Below, piece after piece: positions 48,780 through 59,219 of a stretch of 64,000 nt of DNA (positions are counted from its first letter, which is position 1; every line of letters starts with the position of its first letter). The translations under genes and the position numbers were made by a program. The DNA is from Porogramme epimiltina (taxonomy: Eukaryota; Basidiomycota; Agaricomycetes; Polyporales; Polyporaceae): assembly GCA_900155495.1 (NCBI GenBank), contig FTLJ01000533.1, forward strand, positions 1 to 64,000, read 5' to 3'. Under the pieces are notes generated by a model. It saw only the letters and a program-made list of their open reading frames with translations, was not told the DNA's origin and searched no databases.

Positions 48780-50653
48780 TCAATCGCTGTACTTCGTCGC
48801 GCTGCGCTCGTAGTCATCGCCTGCCTCCTGGAAGCGCACGGGCGCGTACCGCGGGCCGCTCTTACCCTTCATCCCGCGCACGCACATCGTGAGGGTGACG
48901 CCAAGCAGGACTAGTACCACGAGCAGATTGCCGGCGAGAAGCCCGAGTGCGACCATGCCGTACTTCTTGCCCCAGCTGTCCGTGCTAGACGAGTCCGAGC
49001 TCGAGTCCGACGCGACGGCGCCGAGCACTGAAGCGCCGCTTGCGGACGATGACTGGGAGGCTAGCTTAAGGATGACGTCGGGGTCGACCATGTCGGGGAG
49101 CGCGGAGCGCTCGGTTGCGAACTCGGACCACATCGTCGTGGTGTTGGTCGTGGAGAGCATCTGGACGAAGGGCATGCCGTTCGTGCGGTTCCCGGGGTAG
49201 TAGTCGCCATAGTCGAACCTGAGGGGCCGCGGTTAGAAGGCATGTGGGAGGCGTGGGAGGGAGTACTCACGAAGCGTAGACGTTGCGCAGGAACGCGTCC
49301 CCGAGGATGATGTCTAAGCCACCGAAGGACCTGGGGTCGGTAGTGAAGTACTGGTAGGTGTTGATGCATGTTGTCACGTTCTTCTGGTCGAGCTCAAGCA
49401 CGATGGGGAATGTAAGATCAAGGGGGTGCACAGGGAAGTCCTGACCACTGCACGTTCCATCAGCGCGACGCTCGGGAAAGCGCTATAAGAACACGACATA
49501 CCCGAAAGTGAACGTCAGGTTCGTGCCCGCGTCGCAAGGGGCGATCCACACCTGATCATCCGAGACGAAGAGCGCGCCAGGGATGGTCGAGTAGATCGCA
49601 TCGACCGCCGCGGCGGGCAGGGGCGGGAACGAGAAGCCCGTGTCGAGCGCAGCGACGATCTTGCCAGAGGGCGTACCGGAGATCAGCGACTTGTTGAACA
49701 CGAACGCCTGGCCGTTGACCTTCATCGCATCCATGACGATGCTCCAGTGCTGGTCACTCACGCGCGACAGCTGCGGCGCGCTCGCGACCTGCTCGAATCC
49801 GTCGGCGTGCCCGGAGATGACGAACGCGCCGTCGGCCTCACCGTCGAGCTCGCTGGTGCGGGCGAGCTCGACGTCGAAGTTGTTGGGGAGCGCAGGGTTC
49901 ATCGCGAAGAGGGAGGTGATGGGGGAGCGCGCGAGCTGGTCTGCGGCGTCGGTGCCCCATGCTTGCTGCACGGTCTCGTAGATGCCCGCAACGTCAAAGG
50001 CCATGCCCATGATGCCGTCGTAGTCAACGAGGTTGAAGTCTGAGAGCTCAGAAGGGTTGACGAAGGCTGCCCGAGCACGGGAAGTGATCAGAACCAGTGG
50101 GCTAAGCAATTAGCAGCCCGAACGAATGTGGCTTACCTTGGGAAGGAATCGTGAAGTCGCCGATCATCAACTCTGCGAATTCGATATTGCCAACTACGCC
50201 GCCCTTCCCATATCCAATTGTGACCTCCAGGTCAGTGGTGTTCGTATGTTGGATAGTGCGGCCAGTCGTGTTGACCCAAAGATCTGTAGAACCTGTGTCG
50301 AGATTGACGGTGAAATCTGTCGCGGGCGCTATGAGTATTGCATCCGAGACAAGCATACGACTGGGGTCCGGGACTCACTTTGGCCGCCGAGAGTAATGTT
50401 CACAGTGTACTGCGGTCTCGTATGGTAAGTACCTTGAGTTTCGTCGGCGCTAGTGACAGCAGCTTACAATCAAGTTATTACCGGCCAAAATGATATCGTC
50501 AGAGTCCGGTGAAACACTGGCAGCGGCGTAACGCGACCCCGTTCCGTGGCTCTTGATTTTGAAAGCTGAGTTTGCGGCGAGGGCCGTTCCCGCACAAAAT
50601 GAGAACAGGAGGGTGTTCTGTATGAGCTGAAGAAGAGTAAAAGGGAGCACCAT
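48780..50653 (-). CDS. pepsin-like aspartic protease with C-terminal membrane anchor, copy 1
   Basis: Family A1 endopeptidase, probably at the cell surface or in the secretory path. The ATG at 50653 gives a signal peptide (PFTLLQLIQNTLLFSFCAGT). The first active-site motif is DFTVNLDTGSTDLWVN, the flap region is LEVTIGYGKGGVVGNIEFAE, and the second site is AALDTGFSFPPLPAAAVDAI (DTGF where most A1 enzymes have DTGT or DSGT). It then has CDAGTNLTFTFG, INTYQYFTTDPRSFGGLDII and ILGDAFLRNVYAS. After FDYGDYYPGNRTNGMPFV comes a serine-rich stalk, one transmembrane helix (GLLAGNLLVVLVLLGVTLTM) and a short cytoplasmic tail ending YERSATKYSD. About six introns. Nearly all features are shared with copy 2. 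Confidence 0.9.
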
Positions 50654-50732
50654 CGCCGCAGAAGAAAAGGGTGAAGGAACGAAGAAGAGGAAGGGAAGAA
50701 GATAGGGTTGCCTCATCGACGGCGCGAGGTCG

Positions 50733-50740
50733 TTATATAG
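50733..50740 (-). promoter_or_regulatory. TATA box of aspartic protease copy 1
   Basis: CTATATAA on the minus strand, about 80 bp upstream of the ATG at 50653. The same element at the same distance is kept in the duplicate (61193-61200), which supports a core promoter role. Confidence 0.65.
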
Positions 50741-53150
50741 AGCCTCATGTCGACTGTCTACAGATCGAACAAGGACGACGTGTCACCGGCGCGCTGCTCG
50801 TTGAGACGGACGGCACTGCCCAAGTGCATCGGGCGTGTGTTCACTGTTCCTTGTGGTTGCGGATAACCGCATTTTCGGCGTGAATGTGTCTTCGGTTACG
50901 CCGTCAGCAGTTGCTTGGAAGTAGGGCGCGCGAGCGTTGATCGCAATTTTCAAGAAAGGAGGCCCGGTGTACGCCAAAGCACAGACCTCATGGGCAGACC
51001 TGCCGTAGGCCCCTTCTCCGACGCACAGGTCTTCCGATTTAAGTCGGGATTCTCGTTGCGAGGCGGTGCACATCGATGAACTCGCAAACTGGTGCCAGCG
51101 GTGTTCAGTAAGTATACATAGACTGTGGACATTAGGAGTGGCACCTATTTTCCCCGTCATGATCTCGATAAGCATCGTGGTGCCAAACGCGCGTCCAATA
51201 CGGACCCCATCGCGGGTACAGCTATATGAGGTCCTCCTAGTACACAATAGACACCCGTGTGGTATGCATCGTGCCATGTTTGGCAGGTAGTGTGTGCGCG
51301 CGGTGGTGTGCCACCAGATGAAGGGCCGAAAACAGTTGATACGGTTCGGATGAGCAGACACAAGGCGGACAGACATCAAGGGTGGGAGAAGGATCTAACA
51401 AAGAGGTGTGGTGAGCATGGCATCTGTTGAATTGAGGGGAGGGAGGTGCCGTACCGTGACAGTGACAGTCGTGTGTACTGCTACGAGGTCCTTCAGGCTG
51501 AAGCAGCGGATGAACGGAAGGAGCGGTGAGGACGCCAGCGGGCGCAGATGGCAGTCGCACTCCGATGTGCACAGGAGGCCACACGATGCAGACGGCAGCA
51601 GTAGTGGCGGGGTGGTTCACCTGCATCGGCCTCCGCGGGGATAAGTGAATGGCTAGTACGAACGGTGCCAGTGATCGAAGTAAAAGGTCGGGCCTTCGGA
51701 GTTTGAATCCGGTAAGGGGCAGAAGCCGGGTTGCTAGACTCGAGTGCAGTGGGTAGTGGGGAGATCATCGGGGTGTGAATTTGGAGCAACTCGCCAGGAC
51801 CTCTGGGTTTGAATTCCCATCATGCCGAGCGGGCTGGGGACGAGCCTACGTCCGAAGACGGTCAGAGGGCGTTGTTCAGGGCGTCTTGTATTCCAGCTTG
51901 TATTGAACAGGTATCCGCCGAGCCCGAGAACTGGGGGGCGATAGTATTTCACATCTTGCCATTTTTGAGAGCACTATCTATAGGTTTATGGACACTCGAA
52001 CACGGTACAAAGTTGTATATCGACGCCGAGAAATGTGACCACTGATTGAAACGAGAGCATTGAGATGCATATCACGCTCGGCCGACTGATTTTCGTCGCC
52101 ACGGTCCCCGGCAGGCGACCTCGGAGAAAATACCTTGAAAGGGCGTGTGAAGCAAGTGGTGCGGTCCCCATGCCAGCGGATACGCCGAGGTGTTTGACTG
52201 TGGTCATCCAGTGTAGGGTTGGCAGCATGTCTCTGAGGCTCACCTGAAAAACGCGTGAATGGCACGAGAAGCCTAGGTGTGGTCCGCGGTTTTCTCGTTC
52301 GACCCCCGGCCGTCGGCCATCTCGAAGGTCACCCAGAGTGGGCGGTAGGCAGCGAATTTGACGTAGATAGCTCCTTGCTGCAAGTTGCTGGGGGCGCTGC
52401 CAGCTGACTGAGTTTCTGACTGAGTTTCGGGGCCCTTGCACGAGATCGCTAGGCTCAAGCGGCTCTAATGCTAAGGCTTGGCGGTAATCGTGGTCAGGGT
52501 TCCTGGATTGAGGATGTCATGCATAGCGGCGTAACAACAAGGGCGTGCGGCCGAATGTTCGATGCCCCGCACAAGGCCCACACGTACCGTCTGCCAGTCC
52601 GACCTGGTTGACATCGGAGCTATGTTCAGAACACATTCAATTCTATTTAGAAACAAACCGGCTTACGAGGGAGAGTAAGACCATACTTGGTTCATGAGAC
52701 GGACGTTGGACGCCTTGCTTTCAAGGCGACCGAAAGCCCGCATCAACACCCGCTTTTTGCTCTCGGCCCGTTCGTTGCGTGGTGACAATGGACTCAATAC
52801 CATTTGGATCTATCAGTGTTACACAGCGTACGAGGTGAGTAAAGGGGTACAGCGACTAGCTAGGTACAACAACAAGCGAGGAGAGCAAGACAGCGGAGAT
52901 GCAGGATACATGGTACAGTACCGAGAGTCCGTCCAGGCTCTTCTTCCATTCGTGCTATGCAATGCGATGCGATGCGGAGACTTCAAACTACAAAACTATG
53001 ATTGAGACGGGCGTAAAATCTCGAGGAGCCATCTGAAGTCAGCGTCTCGCTTGGACGTACGGGCCGGAATAGACATACCGTGACGTTAGCTGCGCGGAGT
53101 CGTAACCATGGAGAAGCACTGGGCACAGAATTCCGGCCAGTGCCTCGAGC
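50741..53150. other. intergenic region with tRNA-like repeat and weak minus-strand frames
   Basis: The part to 51112 belongs to the segmental duplication and should be the protease promoter. The tRNA-like repeat copy B lies at 51609-51734. Between 52273 and 52830 the minus strand has short frames (for example RVLMRAFGRLESKASNVRLM and IYVKFAAYRPLWVTFEMADG) that could be exons of a small gene ending at 52273, but I could not join them confidently or recognise them. Nothing else is supported. Confidence 0.4.
51609..51734 (+). repeat. tRNA-like dispersed repeat, copy B
   Basis: A 126-nt partner of 46344-46467. Differences lie mainly in the middle (GCTAGTACGAACGGTGCCAG against GCTGCGAACGGGCGGGGG). 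The hairpin is kept: CGGA-GTTTGAA-TCCG inside GGC(C)TTC-GAAGCC. The bulged base differs (C here, T in copy A) while both stem sides are identical. Similarity stops abruptly at both ends. It lies about 500 bp outside the segmental duplication, so it was not copied with it. Confidence 0.55.
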
Positions 53151-53984
53151 TCACCAACGAGCTTTCGGGGCGGGGTCATGGGGAGGCTTGCCTCTCGTGT
53201 TCCTCCGCCTGAATTTGTTCGCCTTTTGGGGACTGGCGGGAGGAGTTCCCGAGGAGGCCGCGACAGCAGCGCCGTGTGCGGGGGAAGGGTGGGGATGGAG
53301 TCTGTCGAGGTAGACGTCGGCGTAGTTCCGGAACACACACCTCTCCGCGTCTTCCTCGTCGTACTCCGCCATCGTCGCCCAGACGCAGTGCCAGCCCAGC
53401 TCCTCCTCGAACTTGAGCGCGAACGCCGCGTGACGCTGCGTCCACCGGTCCTCCTTCGCATCCGGCGCGGCACCACGCGCGGCTTGGAACGCCTTGTCGG
53501 AGAGGGTGATCGCCGCCGCGTGGGTGACGGTGAGGCGGACGTCCGCGCCGCCGGTGGGCCCGCGCGGATTGAGTACGGGCGAGTCGCTTTCCAGCGTCTT
53601 GGGGATGCCCCGGAAGTGCGGGTCGTATCCGACGACGAGGATTTGGAACGCGCTGCCGTCCGCGAAGTGCAGCGTCGTGCACGGGTGCGTGCGCGAGCGC
53701 CGTACTCGAGTGAGGGTCTTGCCGACGAGCGTAGCGGGGTCTGCGCCTATGCCTTGAGGCCGGGCGTCGCGTGTGAGGGTGCGGGTCCGGTGTGGGGTTG
53801 AGGGAATCGAGGGAGATATGGGCGAAATTGGAGAGTGCGGGGGAGGGGTGGAGGCTCCTTTGCGAAGGAAGAGGGGGGAGGGAGGAGAGCTGCTGCTTGG
53901 TGAGGTGGAGGGGCTAGAGTGGTGGTCGTCGGATGAGCTGGCTGGATCGTAGCTGCTCACGCTGGTGCTGCTGTATGAAGACAT
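53151..53984 (-). CDS. hypothetical protein with serine-rich N-terminus
   Basis: An uninterrupted 277-residue frame from the ATG at 53984. Residues 1-65 are serine/proline-rich and look disordered (MSSYSSTSVSSYDPASSSDD). A compact, probably folded part follows: LVGKTLTRVRRSRTHPCTTL, HFADGSAFQILVVGYDPHFR, VRLTVTHAAAITLSDKAFQA, FEEELGWHCVWATMAEYDEE and CVFRNYADVYLDRL. The tail is basic and proline-rich. I do not recognise the family. Regular strand/helix alternation and the charged central region suggest a real protein, although GC-rich DNA here also leaves other frames open. No introns seen, unusual beside its neighbours. Confidence 0.6.
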   Translation of the reverse strand: MSSYSSTSVSSYDPASSSDDHHSSPSTSPSSSSPPSPLFLRKGASTPPPHSPISPISPSIPSTPHRTRTLTRDARPQGIGADPATLVGKTLTRVRRSRTHPCTTLHFADGSAFQILVVGYDPHFRGIPKTLESDSPVLNPRGPTGGADVRLTVTHAAAITLSDKAFQAARGAAPDAKEDRWTQRHAAFALKFEEELGWHCVWATMAEYDEEDAERCVFRNYADVYLDRLHPHPSPAHGAAVAASSGTPPASPQKANKFRRRNTRGKPPHDPAPKARW

Positions 53985-55756
53985 GGTGTAAAGTGTGCGG
54001 TCGAGAGCATTCGACTATTGTTGTAAAGCGCTTGGGCTGCTTAAGAGCCGCAGGCGTGGGGGCGGCGACGATGAGGGCAATCAAGCAGGGTGTGGCAGGC
54101 GAGTGTGAGGAGGGAGAGAAGCGCGATGCGATCATAAGAGCCCGGGCCGCACACACGGCCAAATGCAGACAAATAGCGTCCGTTAGCCGACGGCCACAGT
54201 CCCACCATTGTTCTCCTCTAGCCCGTCCGGACCACAATGCTGCATATGTTCGGGCCACGGATAGGAAGTGCCGATGCCAGTGGTGGCCTGAGACAGGAGG
54301 TGAGTTTCGACTCTCTGCGGGGAGCTACCGCGACGCGTAGTACTCATCCAGCGCGTTCTAGTCACGCGATGGGAATGTGCCCAAATACAGCCACGTGTAA
54401 ACGGCGCCCTTCCAGATCAAAGACCGCCCATTAAGTAGCTGCCGTCATCGACGCTGGGGTAGGCTGGGGTGGGAGACGTTCTCAGCTGTGAGTTTGGAGT
54501 CTGGTCCTTCGTAAAATCTGACCCATGTCAGACTGACGGGGGTTGTTGCCAGATTGGGCACGAAGCGATCCACATCCTACGTTAAAAGCTTAAACCTTCC
54601 CGAGATATCCGATCCATGGTACACTTTCATCGCCCGAATGGAACGTTCTAGGACCCGTGTATGCACTCATATGAGTAAAAGCGGTGCTATATGGACACCG
54701 AGGGGCGTGCATCATGCATGCGCACAAGCACCGTTGTGGCCCGAGGTACGATGCTTATCGATGGTCTCCATATGTGGACATCTCCCTGAACTTCTGATCC
54801 CAATACACAGAGCCGTGACCCCTTTGTGATCTCCTCTGAGGCCGGGACCTTGTCAAACTCGCCTCCATGGCCCATCATTTGAACCCGGAATCCATCTTCG
54901 CTACTACGCTCTGACCCGGCAACGCGGATGGAAGCACGGACGGCTTCGCGTGTAATTGCAAACCTTATACACTCATAGGTCAGAGCTGAGATCATATTCA
55001 CTGCTTTTATCCTCTTTCTCAGATGTTCCGATTACAGTTTTGAGGTCTGTACACTATCGATCTGTCGAACTTTGATGTTCAACCGTGTGGCCATACCCTG
55101 ATGGCCACTCTTGAAAACGGACGGTAATCCGGGCGTCATGTACTCGGATTCGGGGGTCCCACGAGACCTATATAGCGCGAGGCATGCGACCAACTGCCGT
55201 TCAGGATCGCCCGCAAGTGTAGATCAATGCGTGAGAAGCTCTCGTCACTCTTCTCCGCGACTCAACCGATCCGTTCATTACAAGCTTTCATCCATAGCCC
55301 TTGAACCCAGCAAACAGGGCGCCACTCTACGACGGGAACACAGTGACATCTGCCGCAAGGCATGCTAAGTGGGCGTCGCTCCTCTCCTGCTTTCCTACGG
55401 GAATCCTCGCTCGAGTCCTCGCACGATGCGTCTCCGCGCTCCTTTGATCATATGGGAATCGTGCTCGCCCTCACCTCTCGTTTCCCGCCTGTAGATATCT
55501 GGAAGAACACATGCATGTCAGGCTGAGCGTACAGCCAGCATGGCGATTGCGTGTACTCTTCTCCCGTACCGTCAGTGTAATATATGTCCTGTCATTTACC
55601 TACACAACACTATTTATGTGGCTAGCGTGGGAGTCCATAAACACATCCCCAGGTTAGGCGACTGGACGTACATATTGCATACATATAATACCTCCGCTAG
55701 TCTGTGCCACAACCTCGTACACATCTTATTCTTCACATTCTTCACGGCGTTATCGT
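53985..55756. other. intergenic region
   Basis: About 1.8 kb without a supported gene. Scattered frames of 60-135 codons resemble nothing known. It should contain the promoter of the minus-strand gene starting at 53984. Confidence 0.5.
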
Positions 55757-56506
55757 CTACTCGTTGAAGAACTCCAGAGGAGTATCGCGAGTCTGGATCG
55801 CGCGCCAAGTGGTAGGACGGCCTTCCTCGTCACGATTGCCCTCATCCGTCCACAACGAATGGAATCGGACATCCTCGATTCCCTGCACATCACGATCAGG
55901 GTGTTAATTCAGGATGCTTCACGACAAAGGCTTACCCTGTTTGGGGGATCATGGATCCTGGAGTTCCAGTTAGTGCTCTGCGAAAGCACCGAGCAGAGAT
56001 AGGACGTGCCTGACGTGAATGTACCCTTCTCCCTCGCTATCGTTGACAGTGGGAAGGCGGAGCTTGCCAAGGATAATGGTGCCGTAGGAGGTGGGAGCGC
56101 TGCGGATCTGGACGAGGTCGGAGCGAATGGTGAAGGCGACGAGATCCTCGTCGGATATGCCCTCCGCGCGGGACCACATGCGGGGCTCGTGCTTGTCCCA
56201 GTGGTGCCGCCACTTGAGGATCTCGGCCTTGATGGCGCGCTCGACGACCTCGAAGGCCTCGAAGGCCTTCTCGGTGGGGGTATGAGGGTCGTTGAGCTCA
56301 ATCACCTCGTTGGTGGCTGCATCAAGAATCACGGAGGTCGCTCGGTGATGCTCGCCAATGTCGTGTACCAGAGGCACGCACCCATGCTGAGTCAGGACGG
56401 TCAGGTTAGTGAACGAGAGACGGAGTGAAGGCGGGTGGGGACAGAAAGCGCGGTTGATCGTCGGACACAGACAGCTCCGAGCGCATGCAGCAACGTCTGA
56501 GCGCAC
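55757..56506 (-). CDS. small hypothetical protein, start uncertain
   Basis: The core exon encodes HGCVPLVHDIGEHHRATSVI, LDAATNEVIELNDPHTPTEK, AFEAFEVVERAIKAEILKWR and GTIILGKLRLPTVNDSEGEG, ending YIHVR. The next small exon, IHDPPNR, joins in frame only if the intron uses a GC donor (GTCAG then gcacgt) with a normal cag acceptor. A further GT-AG intron leads to GIEDVRFHSLWTDEGNRDEE, GRPTTWRAIQTRDTPLEFFN, E and stop at 55757-55759. The 56506 start is only the longest open frame; the sequence just before HGCVPL looks like an intron end (CCTGACTCAG), so the first exon is probably further upstream. I do not recognise a function. Confidence 0.6.
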
Positions 56507-57102
56507 GATGACGCCATGGGCGGCCGAGCACCCATCGGGGGCAGGCGCCTCGCTTACACTCCTTCTCCCTCCACCTCCGACAGAAACTTGCGGTCATGAT
56601 TCCCCGACCCTCTCAAGCAACATGCGCCTCCCCTTTCGCATCAACGTGCTTGTGGACGACTGAACATCGCGGTCAAGAAGCCAACGTGGGTTTCGGACCT
56701 TGACTTTTTCCATCCATCGACCCGCGCTGGAGGACCACGCGGGACGACCTGGGGAACGCGCCCGCGACGTGGAATCGGCATAGCATGCACCCACATGCGC
56801 GTGGCCGGCGAGCTTCTCCCCGCATCGTCTCCCACCCGACCCCGATCTTTCGTGTGCGTGGTGTCTCCCTCCCCACGCGCCCCGTCGCTTCAGGCGAATC
56901 TAGCTTGCCCGTCGGCTGTGAGTGTCGCCTGCTCTCGATCACTCTTCCTTACTCCTTTACTTCCGTGCTGATGCACCCACCAACAGTTCCCCCATATAAG
57001 ATGGCTTCGATCCCTTCGGGAGATGCAAGGGTCTTCCCGTTCCCTCCCAGCTTCCTCGCACCGTGAGCCTTCTTCCCCCAAGCTTCCGTCTGCAACCCCA
57101 GG
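56507..57102. promoter_or_regulatory. divergent upstream region with TATA box at 56994
   Basis: About 600 bp between the small minus-strand gene and the secreted protease. CCCATATAAG at 56991-57000 is a good TATA box about 105 bp upstream of the protease ATG at 57103. The first exon of the minus-strand gene may also lie here. Confidence 0.6.
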
Positions 57103-58508
57103 ATGCTGTCCGTCGTCGCCGCCCTCGGTCTTCTCGCCCTCACGGCCGCTGAGGTCTCCGCAGACCCCCAGCCCATCCCCATCGCCCTCCAGTCTCGCCA
57201 GACTCCCAAGGGCCACGTCACTGGCGTCCGCCGTCGTGCTCTTTCCGCGATTGGAGTGCCGTTGGACGACTTTTTCCTCGGGACGGACCTTCAGTGGTTC
57301 GGAAACATCTCCGGTAAGTCCTTTGGCCGCGGTTATTCTATGTGCATTTCAAACCTTTCCTCAACGCTACCGCATACACTCCAGTCGGCACGCCCCCTCA
57401 GCCCGTCAGCGTCGTCTTCGACACCGGCTCCGAGACCCTCGAGTTCGCTAGCGACGAGTGCACCTCCTGCACCCAGAAGGGCAAATTCGTCCGTTCCAAG
57501 AGCTCCACCTACAAGGCCGGCTCGTCCACTAGCCGCCTCCCCTTCGCGACTGGTGTCGGTGTGGACCCGGTCGTGAACAACGACTACGTTCTCACCGTCC
57601 GTAGCGGTACCGACACCGTCCACGTCGGGAACATCAGCCTCCCCAGCGTGTCACTGTTCACGATCATCTCTCAAACCCCTGCCTTCAACGTCGACCCCTT
57701 CATCGGTATCCAGGGCATGGGCTCTTCTGCCCAGGGCTTCTTTGCTGCTTTGATCAAACAGGGTCTTCCTTGTAAGTTGTGTTATGCATTGTGCATATCC
57801 GCCTGGCTAATACCCGCACTCAGCACTGTTCAGTATGTTCCTGACGCCGAACGCTGTTAGCAACGCAGAGCTCCTCATCGGTGGCATTGATAGCACCAAG
57901 TTCAAGGGTGCGTTCATTGAGTGCTCTCGCCTTACTGTCTGCTCAACCGAGCTTCCCACTTGTAGGTGACCTCGTCTACACCCGCCAGACCGGCAGTGGC
58001 GACTGGGAGGCGACCTCGTCCCAGATCTCCGTGAACGGCAAGACGACCTCGCTCCTCAAGCGCAAGCGCAGCATCATCTTCGACTCGGGCACGTCCAACA
58101 TCCTCTTCGACACCGACATCACCGAAGCGATGTACGCGCTCATCTCGCCCGACATCCAGCCCTTCGACGATGAGCCGGGCGCGTACGGCCTTCCCTGCAG
58201 CAAGATCAGCAGCCTGCCCGCCAAAATCGACCTCACGTTCACGAGCCAGCAGGGCACGCCGTTCAACCTGACAATCCCGAGCTCGGAGCTGAACGTCGGA
58301 CCGTTCAAGAGCGACCCGAGCACGTGCCAGACGCTCATCAATGCGTTCGACGGTCTCAACCTCGTCGGTGGTTCGGTCCTGAAGCACTACTACTCCGTTT
58401 GGGACATCGGCAACCAGCGCATGGGCTTCGCGCCCAACGGTGAGTGTGGCGTTGTCTCCCTTCTTGCCGCCTGCTTATACCGCGCTGCTATGTGAACTAG
58501 GTTTTTAA
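57103..58508 (+). CDS. secreted pepsin-like aspartic protease
   Basis: A second type of A1 endopeptidase, without a membrane anchor. A signal peptide (MLSVVAALGLLALTAAEVSA) and a propeptide of about 45 residues precede DLQWFGNIS. An intron joins this to VGTPPQPVSVVFDTGSETLE, the first active site (DTGS). IGIQGMGSSAQGFFAALIKQ follows, then the short exons SLFSMFLTPNAVSNAELLIG and GIDSTKFK, then GDLVYTRQTGSGDWEATSSQ. The second active site is SIIFDSGTSNILFDTDITEA (DSGT), with CSKISSLP paired with STCQTLIN as the likely disulfide, and LVGGSVLKHYYSVWDIGNQR. The last intron (gtgagt...ctag) leads to GF and TAA at 58506-58508; reading through it would add 15 residues instead. About 400 residues. It is unrelated in detail to the duplicated anchored proteases on either side. 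Confidence 0.9.
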
Positions 58509-58731
58509 ATCCTCGTCGTGCTGGGCTCCGGGCTGGGTGGAAAAGGCGGGATAAGCCATCTAAAACTGTCCCCTACATTTGCACTGTATCGATAGCAACC
58601 ATACAGCCTCCTTCTAATCCGCGATGCGATCCCAACCATGAAATGGGAAATCGAGTCTCCGTACGACTGACTGCATGAGATAACCTTCGAGTGCGAGCAT
58701 CGAAAGAGGGATCGAGTCGCTACTTCTGCAA

Positions 58732-59008
58732 TCGGACGGGCTCGGCCCTGACTCGGGGCGCGCGCGGCGTGGAGACGCTGTGCGCGGCGGTGTTCGACGG
58801 GGCCTTTCGCCGCTCTCATCCTGGGTTGGGCCATATTGAGATTGGAGAAGGCGGAGAGGGGGATGATGGTGGAGGTATTCCGCGCGCGCCGATGGTGTGG
58901 GTGCAGCACAGGGAGGGGTGCAGCTGGACGGCGTTTGACTGACGAGGAGGCTGGTCGGGTCGCGCCGCGCTCCAGTGATGGTCATGCTACTGTGTTGGAC
59001 CTTGCGTG
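58732..59008 (+). pseudogene. 3'-end fragment of the F-box/propeller gene
   Basis: A copy of the last ~280 bp of the gene at 46717-48533, including the equivalents of ETLCAAVFDG, PMVWVQHREGCSWTAFD and ending TVLDLA. In the copy a small deletion turns the FDYDEEAG coding sequence into GAC TGA (stop at 58940-58942). No promoter or F-box part is present. It was carried along in the segmental duplication. Confidence 0.8.
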
Positions 59009-59219
59009 AAGGGCGCGGAGCGGAATTAGGACACAGCGCGAGCGTGATGCGCGTGCAAACACGTTACGGAAGAGAAGCATTGGTATAACTAATGTAGCAT
59101 GCTGGAAAAACAGCAATAATTAGATGACAATGATGTACGAATGTACGCAAATGCAAAGTCCAGTCCAAACATGTCGACGCTACCCCTGTTGTACACATCC
59201 CCCCTCTCCATCAGCTCGT

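Larger units (their letters stand above)
48252..51112. repeat. segmental duplication, copy 1
   Basis: About 2.86 kb similar throughout to 58732-61566. It contains the 3' end of the F-box/propeller gene, the spacer (GGTATAACTAATGCAGTATG then CTGGAAAAA), the whole aspartic-protease gene and its upstream region to about 51112. Both copies have the same orientation, 7.6 kb apart. Confidence 0.85.

Noticed and set aside
51408..51789. Open frames across the tRNA-like repeat copy B
   Set aside because: They are not kept in copy A, and conservation follows RNA-like stems rather than codons.
53178..53801. 207-residue plus-strand frame
   Set aside because: Antisense of the serine-rich hypothetical gene. 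The minus frame has a better domain-like composition and a clean ATG. If the plus frame were real, the 53151-53984 call would be wrong.
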